64,000 nucleotides of DNA, taken from NCBI GenBank assembly GCA_026018925.1, contig JAKSZU010000026.1, positions 15,057,127 to 15,121,126 on the forward strand, read 5' to 3'. Shown piece by piece: positions 11,961-22,794 of this stretch (its first letter is position 1; every line of letters starts with the position of its first letter). Origin of the DNA: Tupaia tana. Its lineage: Eukaryota; Chordata; Mammalia; Scandentia; Tupaiidae. The notes under the pieces are model-generated. The model had not been told where the DNA came from and made no database searches. It worked only from the letters and a program-made list of their open reading frames with translations. A program made the translations under genes and the position numbers.

Positions 11961-12134
11961 TTAAGAATGGTTAGCTCCTCATCTGTCTCAGGAAGTGTAG
12001 AGACTCAGGTTGCAGTAAACACTTTCTTGGGGTCCTTTTCAATTCTAGTATAGCATGACTTTTAAAATAATTTCTATGTTTGTCTCAGCAGTGGCCATGG
12101 AATAAGGGTGGATTGCCAGACTTTACTTTCGTAG

Positions 12135-12270
12135 GAAACTGAGTTCAGCTCTAGAGTCCACCCAGTATCAGCCATATGACTGAACAATTTAGTTTCCCTC
12201 AGTTTTTCTTATCTGTAAATGAGATACTGTCTCACAGGGATGTTTGGATTAAATGAAGGCACAGCTGCAA
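12135..12270 (+). mobile_element. MIR
   Basis: Sense landmarks CTCAGTTTTTCTTATCTG and TAAATGAGATACTGTCTCAC. Confidence 0.65.
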
Positions 12271-12309
12271 GGGGCATATCTCCATTTGGGTTATGTATAA
12301 TGAATAGGA

Positions 12310-12550
12310 CTGAGCATTGCCCTGTTCCAGACAGTGGATTGAATATCCTGTACATCACCCCACTTAGTCCTCAGACAGCCCTCTGAGGCAGGTACTCTTA
12401 TTTCCCCATGTTTTATTTTGCATTATAACACTGAAAACTCAAGGGACTGCCCCTCATCCAAGCACACAGCAAGACACTTTCCAGAACTGACTCAATTTGC
12501 TATCCGTGAAATGGAGATAATGTTTAAGTCCTTCCCTAAAACACAAGATT
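12310..12550 (-). mobile_element. MIR
   Basis: Antisense: GAGCATTGCCCTGTTCCAG, CTGAGGCAGGTACTCTTATT, ACTGAAAACTCAAGGGACTG. Confidence 0.7.
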
Positions 12551-13385
12551 ATTTTGAGGCTAAATCAGTTCTGATTTGTTCCAAGTCTTATAAACAGCAT
12601 CTCTGACATCTTCCAAGGCCATGTAAGTTTCTAGCTAATTAGTAAAACCACAGTTTGGGCCAGGACTTGATTATTAATCTATTCTTTTGTTTGTCCATCC
12701 ATCCACCCATTCCATTTATCCATTCATTGAACACACGTTTATCCTTTTAACAGACCCTGACCTAGGGATTTAATGACAGATGTCACCCAGGCCCACCTTC
12801 CAAAAGCTCTCAGCCCCGCATTGTTTGTCCCTGTAGTAGGAAAATTGCACTAAATTATTTTTAAGAATAGGCTTTGCCTTCTTCCCACAGTTACCTCTTT
12901 ATTCTTCCCTGATTGTATTTAGAAATGCACATAGCATGATAATTTCATTTCTTGAGATCAGCCTGTGCCATAAATACTCCAGTGCTACAACTGGTGGGCT
13001 TGGGGCAATTCACCACACTCTCCTTTACAACTGAAGGCAAAAATATCCTGTGGATTTCTTGGAAGTAACACAGGCTGTGGCACCAACTAGCACCTACTTT
13101 GCTTTTCCAGGGACATGAAGAGTGATAGCTTGTGGATATCTTATTGTGGGTTGTGGATAAAATCATGACAGCTCAGGTAGGAAAGGCCAGGGTTGGGAGA
13201 TGGAATTGCCTTTTAAGGGTCTGGGACTGACACAATGGACCAGGGTTGGGGTGGGAGGTTGGGAGGACGAGGGGCTGGGGAGTTAGTGATCCCTGTCTGT
13301 TTTATAGTCACAGCCTCACAGGCTATTCTCTCCGTGGCCACCAGAGGGAGCTCTTAAATTTGTGAGGTCCTGCATAACATCCTGC

Positions 13386-13592
13386 CTTTTTTTTTTTTTG
13401 GAGAGGTTTTTGCTATAGGGCACGCGTGCTCGTGAGGAAGAGAGAGACAAAGAGACAGAAAGCAAGAAATCACCCCCCCGGGGGGATGGCCACGACACAA
13501 TCACTTCTCTCCCGTTCTCCTCTCGGGATCTTGGGCACTCACGCACACACGCCCAGCGTGAGTTTAAGTTACTGGGTCTGGGACTATACACA
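13386..13592 (-). mobile_element. SINE-A copy lacking the tRNA-like head
   Basis: Reverse. Tail side GAGAGGTTTTTGCTATAGGG through GGGTCTGGGACTATAC, where homology stops before the head. A complete young copy follows directly. Confidence 0.85.
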
Positions 13593-13625
13593 GAGGGATC
13601 CAATCTCTCTCTTCTTCTTCTTATT

Positions 13626-13875
13626 TATTTTTTTTTAAGAGGTTTTTGCTATAGGGCACGTGCGCTCACCAGACAGAGAGACAGAAAGCAAGAAATCACC
13701 CCCCAAGAGGAGATGGCCATGCCGCAATCCCTTCTCCTCCATTCTCCTCTCAGGATCTTGGGCACTCACGCACATGCACCTGGTGTGAGTTGAAGCCACC
13801 GGGTCTGGGACACGAACTGAGGTCGACTACGTGGGAGTCCAGCGACATAGCCATTATGCTAACTCCTGGTCCCCC
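13626..13875 (-). mobile_element. SINE-A copy, young subfamily
   Basis: Reverse and full-length, with head complement GTCCAGCGACATAGCCATTA. Both sides carry CCAATCTCT (about 13592-13600 and 13873-13881), a probable short target duplication. Confidence 0.9.
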
Positions 13876-13889
13876 AATCTCTTTAAAAC

Positions 13890-14180
13890 AAACCCCAGCC
13901 AGCCATATGGTACAGTTGGTAGCAAACTAAACTGCAGTGCTGGAAGCCACATGGCCAGCCATAGATCCAGATCCCTGGGTTGTCCTGAAAATACACTGGG
14001 CACATTTGCGTGGGTGCCCAAGATCCCAGGAGAATGGAGAAGGGATTGCAGTGTAGCTATTTCCTCCTCACCCCGAGGGGTGATTTCTCACTTTCCCTCT
14101 GTCTCTGTCTCTCTTCTTTTCTCTCTCACTGGCAAGCACACACACCCTAAGGCAAAAACTTCTGGGGGGAAAAAAATCAC
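13890..14180 (+). mobile_element. SINE-A copy, old
   Basis: Diverged head AGCCAGCCATATGGTACAGT; better middle GGGTGCCCAAGATCCCAGG, GGGGTGATTTCTCACTTTCC; tail ACCCTAAGGCAAAAACTTCT. Confidence 0.75.
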
Positions 14181-14199
14181 AATTCTGGCATTTATTTCC

Positions 14200-14350
14200 T
14201 GTTTGACCTTAGACAGTATCACCTCTCAATTTCCTGTTGATGAAATGAGGGCTGATAGTAACAACTGACACACTATATAGGTACATAAACTGTAGTGTTT
14301 GTGTTAAATGAGATAATAGATGTAAAAGGCTTGGTGGGCGATAGTGTGTG
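14200..14350 (+). mobile_element. MIR fragment
   Basis: TTTGACCTTAGACAGTATCA, TCCTGTTGATGAAATGAGGG and ATAGATGTAAAAGGCTTGG follow MIR order. Confidence 0.65.
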
Positions 14351-14382
14351 GCATATGGAAACAATAGAAAGCAGTTCTATTA

Positions 14383-14914
14383 TTATTTTACTTATTTTCT
14401 TCCTTTTTATGCCAGAGGGTATGTGCACACATCAGAGAGAGAGAGAGAGAGACACCCCAATGGGGCGTGGTCATGCAGGAATCCTTTTTTTCTCCATTAT
14501 TATTTTTTTTTTTTTTTTTGAGAAGTTTTGGCTATAGGGCGCATGCACTTGCCAGAAAGACAGAGAGAGACAGAGAGACAGAAAGCGAGAAATCACCCCC
14601 CAGGGGGAATGGCCACGCCTCTTCCCTTCTCCTCCATTCTCCTCTCGGGATCTTGGGCACGTATGCACACGTGCCCGGCGTGAGTTTAAGCCACTGGGTC
14701 CGAGACTCGAACCGTGGTTGGCTACATGGGAGTTCAGTGACATAGCCATTATGCTAACTGCTGGTCCCTTTTTTCTCCATTCTTCATCCTATCAGGATCC
14801 TGAGCATGTATGTATGTGTGTTCAGCACGTTGCTGCCAGGCTGAGATTTGAACCAGGGTCTGCCACGTGGGTTCCCATTTTCTTTGCACTTAACCATGAT
14901 GCTATAGAGCTGGC
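14383..14914 (-). mobile_element. Old SINE-A copy split by a young SINE-A
   Basis: The left part (14383-14498) has ATGCCAGAGGGTATGTGCAC. The right part (14767-14914) has ATCAGGATCCTGAGCATG and ends ATGATGCTATAGAGCTGGCC. The two halves join across the young copy at 14504-14766. Confidence 0.85.
14504..14766 (-). mobile_element. SINE-A copy, young, nested
   Basis: Reverse, nearly undecayed. It is flanked by CCTTTTTTTCTCCATT (14483-14498) and CCTTTTTTCTCCATT (14767-14781), a target duplication with one T difference. It lies within an older SINE-A of the same orientation. Confidence 0.93.
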
Positions 14915-15124
14915 CCTTATTTTGTTCTTTTTATTTGTCCTTCTCTTTTCTTCTTCCCCCTGTTTCTTTGCTTTGTCATCACCCATTCTGACCAGCACCC
15001 TGATGTGTTTTTTCCCATGCCTGTCTCATCTAGAAGCCTGATTTCAAACTCAGCAGGTCAGAGCCTGAGTTTTCATTGCATAGCTCTGTATAGTATGGAT
15101 GCTTGCTTTATTTGTTTTGTTTCG

Positions 15125-15402
15125 TTTTGTTTTGAATTTGTTAGAAGGCCTGTGTGCTTGCTGGAGAGAGACAGAGCGAGTGAGAGAGTGAGAAAAAAGG
15201 GAAGTGAAAAATCACCCTTCATTGAGGGACAGCTACATTGCAATCCCTTCTCCTCCATTTCTCCCTCCTTTGGGATTTTGGGCATGTACACACACACACA
15301 CACGTCCAGCATGTTTTTCAAGCTGCCAGCTCCAGGATTTGAACCTTGCATTTGGCCATATGGTTTCCAGCTGCCTTAACTACTGTACCATAGGCTGGCC
15401 CA
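15125..15402 (-). mobile_element. SINE-A copy, old
   Basis: Reverse: GTGTGCTTGCTGGAGAGAGA, GCAATCCCTTCTCCTCCATT, AGGATTTGAACCTTGCATTT, ending TACCATAGGCTGGCCC. Confidence 0.8.
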
Positions 15403-16312
15403 AACTTTTTATGAATGTTAATTTCCTCTACTGGGCCTTTTGTTTGTCTCTGACTACCAATGTGATTGCAAAGGCCAGGGCTCCTGGGTTATCTTCCTGC
15501 TTCTGTGAAGAAGCATTTCTGAGAGGGTATCAACAGCTGGACTTACAAAAACGGAGAAGAAACCTCCTTCCTTCCAACTCTTTCCCTTTCCGGGCACTAG
15601 AAATGAAAAATCTCCAAAAAGCAATGTCTATTATTATACTCCAGAGAATGAAGGCACCAGGGATGTGCAAAATTCTGCCTCTGTGTCTGCATGACTTGTT
15701 ATCAGAAAATTAGAACAGAAAAGAAGCTTTTGTTCAGCTATGGAGACATCTTAATAGGTGCTTTGATTGTTAAACAGAAGTTTCTGTATCGGTTTAATTG
15801 CTGGTAAATGTTGTTTGCCTTCTCTGTTATGATAAGGCCTGTATTTTCATAGATTTCCCCCCCACCCCTTCCCTTTCAACAGTTTCCTTTTGCTTTAAGG
15901 CTTGCACTGGCAAGTGTAATGAAATCCAAATGAAAAAAAAAAAAAAAAAAGTAAAGAGAGGATCTCAAAGTTCAAATCTTCTCGCCCACATCGGAAGCCG
16001 TGTGGAGGTTATTATTGCTTGAGACTAATGATGCTGCATCCGCTTAATGTAATTGACAGAACTCATCCCTTCCACCAGATATTGGGAAATGAAACCAAAC
16101 TACTAAACTTAATTACATCTACTTTTTTGGAAAAGGTGCTGTAATTGAGAATAACAGAATAACTCGGATGTGAATCTAATAGGGAGATGTGCTTATAATA
16201 AAAGAGGATTTGTTCTGCGCTGCCTCGAGTTTCAGAAGGACACTGGGAGAGTGGGGTGGGGTGGGGATGGAGGAGTAGTTGGCCGGAGAAGTGGAGACAG
16301 CTAGATCGGGAA

Positions 16313-16545
16313 TTCGCGACCTTGGTGCTAATTGACATTTTGGGCCAGTTAATTTTGTTGTGGGGGTCTGTCCTACGTATCAGAGAATGTTGGTGAACAG
16401 TTCCGTACCAGGTGCCAGTGGCATGCGAGCACCCACCCACCTCTCCCTGCCTCCCTCTCACACACAGAGAGTGACAACCAAAAATGTTCCCAGAAATTGC
16501 CAAATACCCTCTAGGGAGCAGAAGCTCCTCTGGGTGAGAATACTG
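16313..16545 (-). mobile_element. MER20 (hAT-Charlie)
   Basis: Antisense: TTGACATTTTGGGCCAGTTA, GGTGCCAGTGGCATGCGAGC, GTGACAACCAAAAATGTTCC. Confidence 0.88.
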
Positions 16546-17951
16546 GTGTGGACGCTCCTAGGGGACTTTCAGACAATTGCAGAGTTACTTCTCGACATTC
16601 TGCTGGTGCCTGCCTGTGTGACCTGTAATGAGTCACTGCACCTCTCTGAGCTCAGTGGGATTAGCCCTGATTGCCCAGGGGCGTAGCCTCCAGGTATAAA
16701 TGCACAGCATGATACCCAGCTTGTGTGGGGTGGCCGATGAGCTCAGTGATTCCGTTATAATAACCTTTGATTCAGCAAACATGTGTGGAGTACTCAGCTT
16801 TGCCCTAGGCACCATGCGTGAGGTGTGATGGAGAATGAAGGTGTGGGTCCTCTTCCTGCACAGATGACAAGACTAACGGGCACTCCCTTACTCTATTTAT
16901 GGCACCCTGATCGTTTGTCATCGGTTTCGGGGCTCTCTCCTGTCGAGCCTCAGAATCCCTCTCAACACAACCCTCGAGTCCACCACAGTGGATGGCCCAT
17001 GAGATGAAGCCCATTGGGCACTCCTAGTGTTGTAGTTTCCCCACGAGGAAACCAACTCTTCCTCTCCGTCCAGCCCTCCTATCTGTGCCCTCCCCTGGCA
17101 CTGGAGAGAGAATCTTTAGGAGTTCACAGGTGCGATTCTTCCTCGCACATCTGACTTTAGTCCCCTAAGGGGATAGGGATGGAAAGAATGCTCTTTTTTT
17201 TTTTTTTTAACTTTTTAACTGTTTTTTTAATGTCTTTTTTGTTTCCCTCAGAAACTGAAACAAGTAGTAAAATGGGCTTGAGTTTGATGGCATTTAGTTT
17301 TTAGTTAAACTAGAGGAAATCCCACAGACTGTGATCCTGATTGATACATCACGCTGTTTCTCTCTCGAGTTTTCTCTGCCCTCTGAGGCTTGGGAAATCA
17401 TTAGCTCTCTCAGAAAGGGTCCCAGCTTTACAAGGGCAGAATTAGGGTTTCTGGAAACCGCTTTCAGATGGTTGCCGACAGTGTCATTAGACAGAAAAGA
17501 GGAGAGAGTGGGCTGGGGGTTAAATGCTCCCTGATAGGGTCTGCCATGCCCGGCTCCCCGTTGAGCGCACCACTCCATAACAATTGCTGTGAAAAATGAG
17601 GCGTGCATCTGCAGCTCTGAAAAAAGGGAGCTGGCTCGTCCATCTGGCCTGAGAAATGAGAGCTGGCGTGGGGGCCAGCCGCTCTCTCATTCTCTCCCTG
17701 TCAGGTGGGGAGTTCATGGGCAGCACTAGTCCATTTCTGCCGCTGTTTCACACTTCTCCACGGCCTAACAGGTCTAAGAGGAGGGTGGTGCTTCAGGGTG
17801 AAGAAGGGATGCTCAGGGTCTGCAGGAGAAGGCCTGGAACTCGGTGATGGAGTGACAGTGAAGTTAGGACCTTGCCTAGGCGAGACAGAAAAGATCAGAT
17901 GGGGACAGGCATCTAGGCAGAAGTCTACTTGATTTATTGCTTCTTCCTTCT

Positions 17952-18200
17952 TTCCATTCAGTTATCTATCCATCCATTCATCCATCCATGTATTCAGTCA
18001 TAGATCTATCTGCCCACCAGTTGCCCATCTACCCACATACCTATTCAGCCATTTATCCTCTCATCCTTTTACCCACTCATCCCTTTATCCACTCATCCAT
18101 TTGTCCATCCATCCATCCATCCATCCGTCCATCATTCTTCTTCCTACTCATGCATTTTCCACCTATCCATCCATCCATCCATCCACTTCATTCATCCATC
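17952..18200. repeat. Imperfect (CCAT)n tetranucleotide repeat
   Basis: Dominated by TCCATCCATCCA units with interruptions; C- and T-rich on this strand. Confidence 0.9.
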
Positions 18201-18519
18201 AGCTTATTCTAGCGTGACATTCTAGCATGGTGTGTGGTCAGATATTTTTAAAACAGTTATCAACAATATACAACAAGAAAATGATACAATTTTTCATATA
18301 GAATTTGCTCTTAGAATAAATGTTTTTAAACCAAAACTGGTCTCAGCTTAAAATATTATACAAGTCATCTTATGGGTTGTACAGAGGCATGGAAAAAGTC
18401 AGGAAAGCGGTATTTGCATGACCACTATTTGGAATTGGGTGCGTTACAGCTTTGCGTACAAGGGCACATGTTCTGACGTCCCTCACACCTGGATTCTCAG
18501 CTACTGTGCAGCCTGCCAA

Positions 18520-18650
18520 GTAGATGAGGAAGTGAATTCCCCTCTCCAAGCCGCAGTTTCCTCATCTGTTCCTGACCCTACTCTTGGGGTTGTTTTGAGG
18601 CTGTAGCAGCTAACGTAGCACACGCCTGGCACACACTAGGCACTCCACAA
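18520..18650 (+). mobile_element. MIR
   Basis: Sense MIR: CCGCAGTTTCCTCATCTGTT, GGGGTTGTTTTGAGGCTGTA, GCCTGGCACACACTAGGCAC. Confidence 0.8.
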
Positions 18651-18797
18651 TGGAGGTGACGCTGATTTATTCCATCCATAGCTGGCTTCTTCTAAGGGGA
18701 CCTTGAGTGAATTAAGATAACCAGCCAAACCAGTTCTTTTTGGTTTTGGTTTAGCAAGTGATGATGGTTGGTGTTTTTTCTGAGGCCAGCAAACCTC

Positions 18798-18822
18798 TTT
18801 TTTTTTTTTTTTTTTTTTTTTT
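18798..18822. repeat. T25 homopolymer
   Basis: 25 consecutive T, about 80 bp upstream of the first exon; no tRNA-like element is attached. Confidence 0.95.
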
Positions 18823-18901
18823 GTCCAGGGCTTGGCCAGAGTCTTTCCCAGCCTCCAACTCTCCTTATAACAGGCTCTCCTCCTCTCTTCTCTCTCTGTA
18901 G

Positions 18902-18971
18902 ACACGCTGTCAGTGCCGCGCTGGTCCCCGCAGATCCCTCGCAGAGACCTCGGCAACTCCATCAAGCACAG
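18902..18971 (+). CDS. KSR2: KSR2 exon: linker before C1, first zinc ligand
   Basis: This 70-nt exon enters in phase 1 (the first base of its first codon is in the previous exon) and leaves in phase 2. The acceptor is a long pyrimidine run ending CTCTGTAG; the donor is CACAG|GTAGGC. It encodes TLSVPRWSPQIPRRD followed by LGNSIKH and the first two bases of an Arg codon. The final His is the first zinc ligand of the C1 domain. The LSVP tetrapeptide fits the LxVP docking consensus of the phosphatase calcineurin, and KSR2 is known as a calcineurin substrate; that this copy is the docking site is inference. A 25-nt T run lies about 80 bp upstream at 18798-18822. The previous exon is not in this window as far as I can see. 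Confidence 0.93.
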
Positions 18972-20002
18972 GTAGGCCGGATTCCTGCATGCCCAGGAGC
19001 CCACCCCCTGCCCTATGAGAAATGGCAGCTACCTCTGTCCCGGGGGTGGGGAAAGGCTGGGTAGAGTGCTCTGCCCCAGCTCCCGTATCATCATCCTCCA
19101 TGCCCCTTTCTTCTCTGCCAGGTTTGCCCCAGGTCTGGCACACCCTCAGTAAAGAGGGTCATTGTGAAGATAAATGCATTCCATCCTAATTTGGGGTTTC
19201 TCCACCCAGGGGAGACAAGATAACCAGCTAAACACAAGTGCTCATTCTCTGTTGAAATTTAGGTCAGTCCAGAGCCCCAGCCCTGCTGGGATACACCTGC
19301 CCTTTGTGGGAGGAAGGTTTGTTTTTCCTAATCATCCCTTACACGTCCTTTAAGTTTCCACATTCAATTTGCTACATTTCGTCTGCATGTCTTCACCATC
19401 TCCTCACAGACACAGCAGGGTAATGGGCAAGGGTAGTCATGCCCATTTAACAGATAGAGAAACCGAGGCCCTGTGATATCCAGCGGTGGGTCTAAAAGCT
19501 AATGAAGCTCAGCGCTTTGTGTTCTTTGACACCGATGCTGAGAGTTTTCTGCGTGCAAGACCCCGTGAACCGGCAAGAGCCTTGTTCGCTCATTCATGGA
19601 CTCTTCCCACTAGTATTTATAATCTCTGTGCCACAGTTGTGGCCATAAGTCGTAAGACCACTGCCCTTGGGGCGCTCACGATCCATAGGCGGGTCAGACG
19701 GTTAACAGACCATGACAGTACGGAGGGGTCTGGGTGGTAAGGGAGGGGGATAAGACCAGGGAAAACACATCACCATAGCTGGGGGCAAGGCAGGAGCGAG
19801 TCTTCTCAGCGAGTGGCATCTCATCAACGGTTTTTGAAAGAAGTATGTTGACAGGATAGTTGTTAAGACAGATGAGAAAACACCGGAAGAGGCAGTGAAA
19901 AATATGTGATAGACATGTCAGTGGTCAGGAGATGAGCTGCAGAGAAAAGGGCATCAAATACGAAGGCCTTTTTTTGTTTTATTCCTCTGGTTACCCCCGG
20001 CT

Positions 20003-20225
20003 CAGTGCCGCAGCCCCACCCCCACCCCGCCCCAACATTGGCCACGCCCCTTGATAAACCACACCCCCTGGATCTGCCTTACCCACCCCTCGCTCATCTG
20101 CATCCCCAATTGGCTCATTCATGGCCATGCCCCTGGTACTTCACCCCTGTTTTGGCCACACCCCTGGCTCAGCTCCATCCTCAGCCCCTCACTCACCCCC
20201 CCTACTCAGCCACATCCCCAGGCTT
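20003..20225. promoter_or_regulatory. Cluster of CACCC/GC-type boxes (candidate)
   Basis: A C-rich, G-poor segment with four spaced variants of GGCCACGCCCCTGG (near 20040, 20123, 20153, 20207), a CCAATTGG at 20104 and a TGATAA at 20053. CACCC boxes bind KLF/SP factors in general. It could equally be a decayed minisatellite; function is inference. Confidence 0.3.
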
Positions 20226-21310
20226 TCTCACCCTAATATCAGAATCTGGTGGCACCTCAAATTCAGATGCTGGTGCCCAGAGGTGAGAAACAACCTGCTA
20301 ATCCTGGACATCAGGAACCTCTTCCTCAGGTAGCTGGGATTTGGGATGACCCATTACTCTTCAGTCTTTCTGTGTTTCTTTCTGGGCTTGATGCCAGGAA
20401 GGAGAGACTTGGGCTCCCCCCAGCCTTGGAGAAGAAATGAAATTCACTGTCATCAGAGTCACCTCAGCCAGAGGTGAGGAAGATGAAGAACTGATCCCAG
20501 AGTCAAGAGGAGGCTAGAAAGGAGAAAACTGCCCGCCACTACTTGTGCTGCCTGTCCTCCCCTCCTGCCCTGTGGAGTGAAACACAAGCCCATTTACCAT
20601 CCCCCAAGGCTGGCAAATCCTGCAAGACAGACCCTACTAACCTCGCCAGCTTTGCAGAAGGGCCAGAAAACAGCTTAACTAACCCCGAAGTCCAAAAGGA
20701 GAGGGAGCACTCTCTTGGCAACAAACGTCTCTGCTTAGAATACTGCTATTTGCTTAGCTATGGAGGCTTTGGGCTCCAGCTCAGTCTGCTTGGAGACTGG
20801 CTGACCCAGATCAGGCAAGATGGTACAGCAGAGAGATGCAACCTTTCCCTCCAAATTCTCAGACTCCAAGTTATATAATCATTTCCCATTTCCTTCTTGA
20901 CACTCTGAGGCAGTGGAGATTAGATACAACTCCTGCTGACGGTGACATAAATTGAAAATTAAAATTGACTGTGACCCAGCAACCTTCAATACTTTGCTGC
21001 GGCCTAGCCTTGTTGCTGTCTCGTATCTCTTGGGGAAGAAAGCACCCGGCAGTATGGTGTGGGGGTGCCCAGGGAGTAAGTTAATGCACCCCTGCCCATC
21101 CAGTTTGTAGCTGTGTATGGGAGATCTCCACATTACTTTCACAGAGGTTGTGGTAGAAGGGGAGGGAGGGGAGCTGCTGGTGTCACTTTCAGGGAACCTT
21201 CTCTACTTCTTAAATTTGGAGTCTCAGCTCTTATGGGAGGTGAGCCTCAACTCCCTTAAAAAATTTTTTTAAAAATAAAATAAAATAAAACCTCCCATGT
21301 GATGAGACTA

Positions 21311-21483
21311 GCTGGCTTTGTTTTTCAGAAACAGATCCCTACATTTGGGTAGGGTCAGGGAGAGCAATTCTGAGTAAGAGCCAGAGCCGATGAAAGGTTC
21401 TGGAAATATATAACCCTGTCTGCTGAAGTACAGTGGCCCCTCATATATTCATGACATCTAAGGTCAGCACTTGGCAAACTTTT
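21311..21483 (+). repeat. Near-identical direct repeat E, copy 1
   Basis: Identical to 22111-22283 except A versus G at 21333/22133. It ends 7-8 bp into a hAT-like CAGCACTTGGCAAACTTT end, which stops abruptly here but continues in copy 2, so this copy looks derived. Confidence 0.97.
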
Positions 21484-21639
21484 GGGAGGCCCCCCTCGCT
21501 TTGTGATGCTGAGAACAGTTCCAGCCCCATCTGTTGCTCTGTCCCTTGGCACATAGTAGGCCGCCAGGCAGTATTTGTTGAATGAACAGATGACCGGTCT
21601 GAGTATTCAAGGGAATAATATAGTCCCGATTCATTTCAT

Positions 21640-21860
21640 TGAGCACTTACTACGTGCCAGGAGCTGTGCAAAGCCCTTGACACTCGTGACCTTGCTTAAT
21701 CCTCCCAACAACCTGCGATATGAATAAATTATTTATCCCCACTTTACACATGAGGAGACAGGTTCTGGAAGTTCAAGCAATTTGGTTAAGTCACATATCT
21801 CAGAAGAAGCCGGGCTGGAATTCAGGGCCCACATGCTTATCCTCCGAGTGGTCCATCCTC
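21640..21860 (-). mobile_element. MIR just upstream of the C1-core exon
   Basis: Antisense: GAGCACTTACTACGTGCCAG, TTATCCCCACTTTACACATG, ATTCAGGGCCCACATGCTTA. It ends about 60 bp before the exon. Confidence 0.88.
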
Positions 21861-21922
21861 CTAGAGTCAGATCACTCGCCCGCCATCAGCTTACCGTCGA
21901 ACCTTTTGTCTCTTTTCCACAG

Positions 21923-22006
21923 GTTTTCCACCAAGTACTGGATGTCTCAGACATGCACAGTCTGTGGGAAGGGGATGCTTTTTGGCCTCAAGTGTAAAAA
22001 CTGCAA
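21923..22006 (+). CDS. KSR2: KSR2 exon: core of C1 zinc finger (CA3)
   Basis: This 84-nt exon has acceptor TTTTCCACAG and donor TGCAA|GTAAGT; both ends are in phase 2. It encodes [17 protein letters not shown] and then [11 protein letters not shown] (the last Lys completed by the next exon). It supplies four of the eight zinc ligands, two CX2C pairs separated by nine residues. The KSR C1 domain, like that of RAF, is atypical: it mediates membrane and protein contacts and is not a phorbol-ester receptor. Because the phases match, skipping this exon would keep the frame while removing half of the zinc site. Near-identical 173-bp repeats lie on both sides, at 21311-21483 and 22111-22283. Confidence 0.97.
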
Positions 22007-22110
22007 GTAAGTGGTTCATCTTAATTTTTCACAACACCCGATGTCAGCTGGAGCCCCAATGGGCTCTGAAAAATCTTTGAGCATTTTGTTTCTTGACTCT
22101 TGGGAGAGCT

Positions 22111-22283
22111 GCTGGCTTTGTTTTTCAGAAACGGATCCCTACATTTGGGTAGGGTCAGGGAGAGCAATTCTGAGTAAGAGCCAGAGCCGATGAAAGGTTC
22201 TGGAAATATATAACCCTGTCTGCTGAAGTACAGTGGCCCCTCATATATTCATGACATCTAAGGTCAGCACTTGGCAAACTTTT
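22111..22283 (+). repeat. Near-identical direct repeat E, copy 2
   Basis: Partner of 21311-21483 at an offset of exactly 800 bp. It runs into a fuller hAT H1 element, so this is the likely ancestral location. It begins 105 bp after the exon. Confidence 0.97.
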
Positions 22284-22484
22284 TTCTCCCAAGAATAAAT
22301 ATATTAGGCTTTGTGGGCCAGGGGGTCTCTGTTACAACTCTACTCAGCCCTGCCCTGTAGCTCCAAAGCAGCCAGACAATACAGAAACAAACTGGCATGA
22401 CAGATTTTTATTTCAATAAAGCTTTATTTATACACACTGCAGGCTGGCTTTGGCTCCCAGCTATCATTTGCTGATTCCTGAGTT
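22265..22484. mobile_element. hAT family H1 element
   Basis: GCAAACTTTTTTCTCCCAAG, TAGGCTTTGTGGGCCAGG, CAATAAAGCTTTATTTATAC and ATTTGCTGATTCCTGA at the right end. Confidence 0.85.
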
Positions 22485-22499
22485 AGAGTCTGCAAAGTC

Positions 22500-22660
22500 C
22501 TTTTCTCCTTTATTCTTTGTCCTCATGGTACTTCTCTGAAAGAGTGTTAAAATTCTCCCCATTTTACAGATGTGAAAGCTGAGTCTCAGCAAGGAAAAGT
22601 CAGAGCTAGGAAGTAGTGTCAGGAATTGAACCCTGGACCTCCTGACTCCTGTTCACTTTT
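22500..22660 (-). mobile_element. MIR
   Basis: Antisense: CATTTTACAGATGTGAAAGC, GAATTGAACCCTGGACCTCC. Confidence 0.75.
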
Positions 22661-22794
22661 GTGTCAGCACGTTGGTCTCGAGTTCTGGTGAAAAAGCTGG
22701 ACCACCTAAACCCCACGCTTCCCTCCTCTTCCTCAGGCCCATTCCAGATCAAGGCTGGCAAAGAGGAAAGAGGCAGGAGAAAATAGTGACACCA

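Larger units (their letters stand above)
1..18901 (+). other. KSR2: Intron upstream of the LSVP exon (3' part)
   Basis: No exon of KSR2 or another gene was found here. Interspersed repeats are listed separately. No recognised repeat or gene was seen in 1447-2710, 4576-5245, 5290-6780, 7735-8790, 9220-9920, 11375-11820, 12600-13380, 15400-16310, 16690-17940 and 18200-18520 apart from short MIR/L2-like scraps. The stretch 8410-8660 is AT-rich, unique-looking and contains several ATTA-type motifs; it may be conserved noncoding DNA. Confidence 0.8.
18972..21922 (+). other. KSR2: Intron between LSVP exon and C1-core exon
   Basis: This 2,951-bp intron holds MIR-like pieces at 19395-19500 and 21640-21860, a cluster of CACCC-type boxes at 20003-20225, and the first copy of a 173-bp direct repeat at 21311-21483. 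No SINE-A copy is present, which is unusual for this window. I see nothing recognisable in 20230-21240. Confidence 0.85.

Noticed and set aside
15204..15713. Open frame of 169 codons
   Set aside because: It starts in an old SINE-A and has no recognisable domain.
17952..18200. CRISPR array or regulatory satellite
   Set aside because: The repeat unit is a simple tetranucleotide without spacers.
1..18901. Additional KSR2 exons upstream
   Set aside because: No stretch resembling the CA1/CA2 coding region with splice sites was found, although a short exon could be missed by eye.
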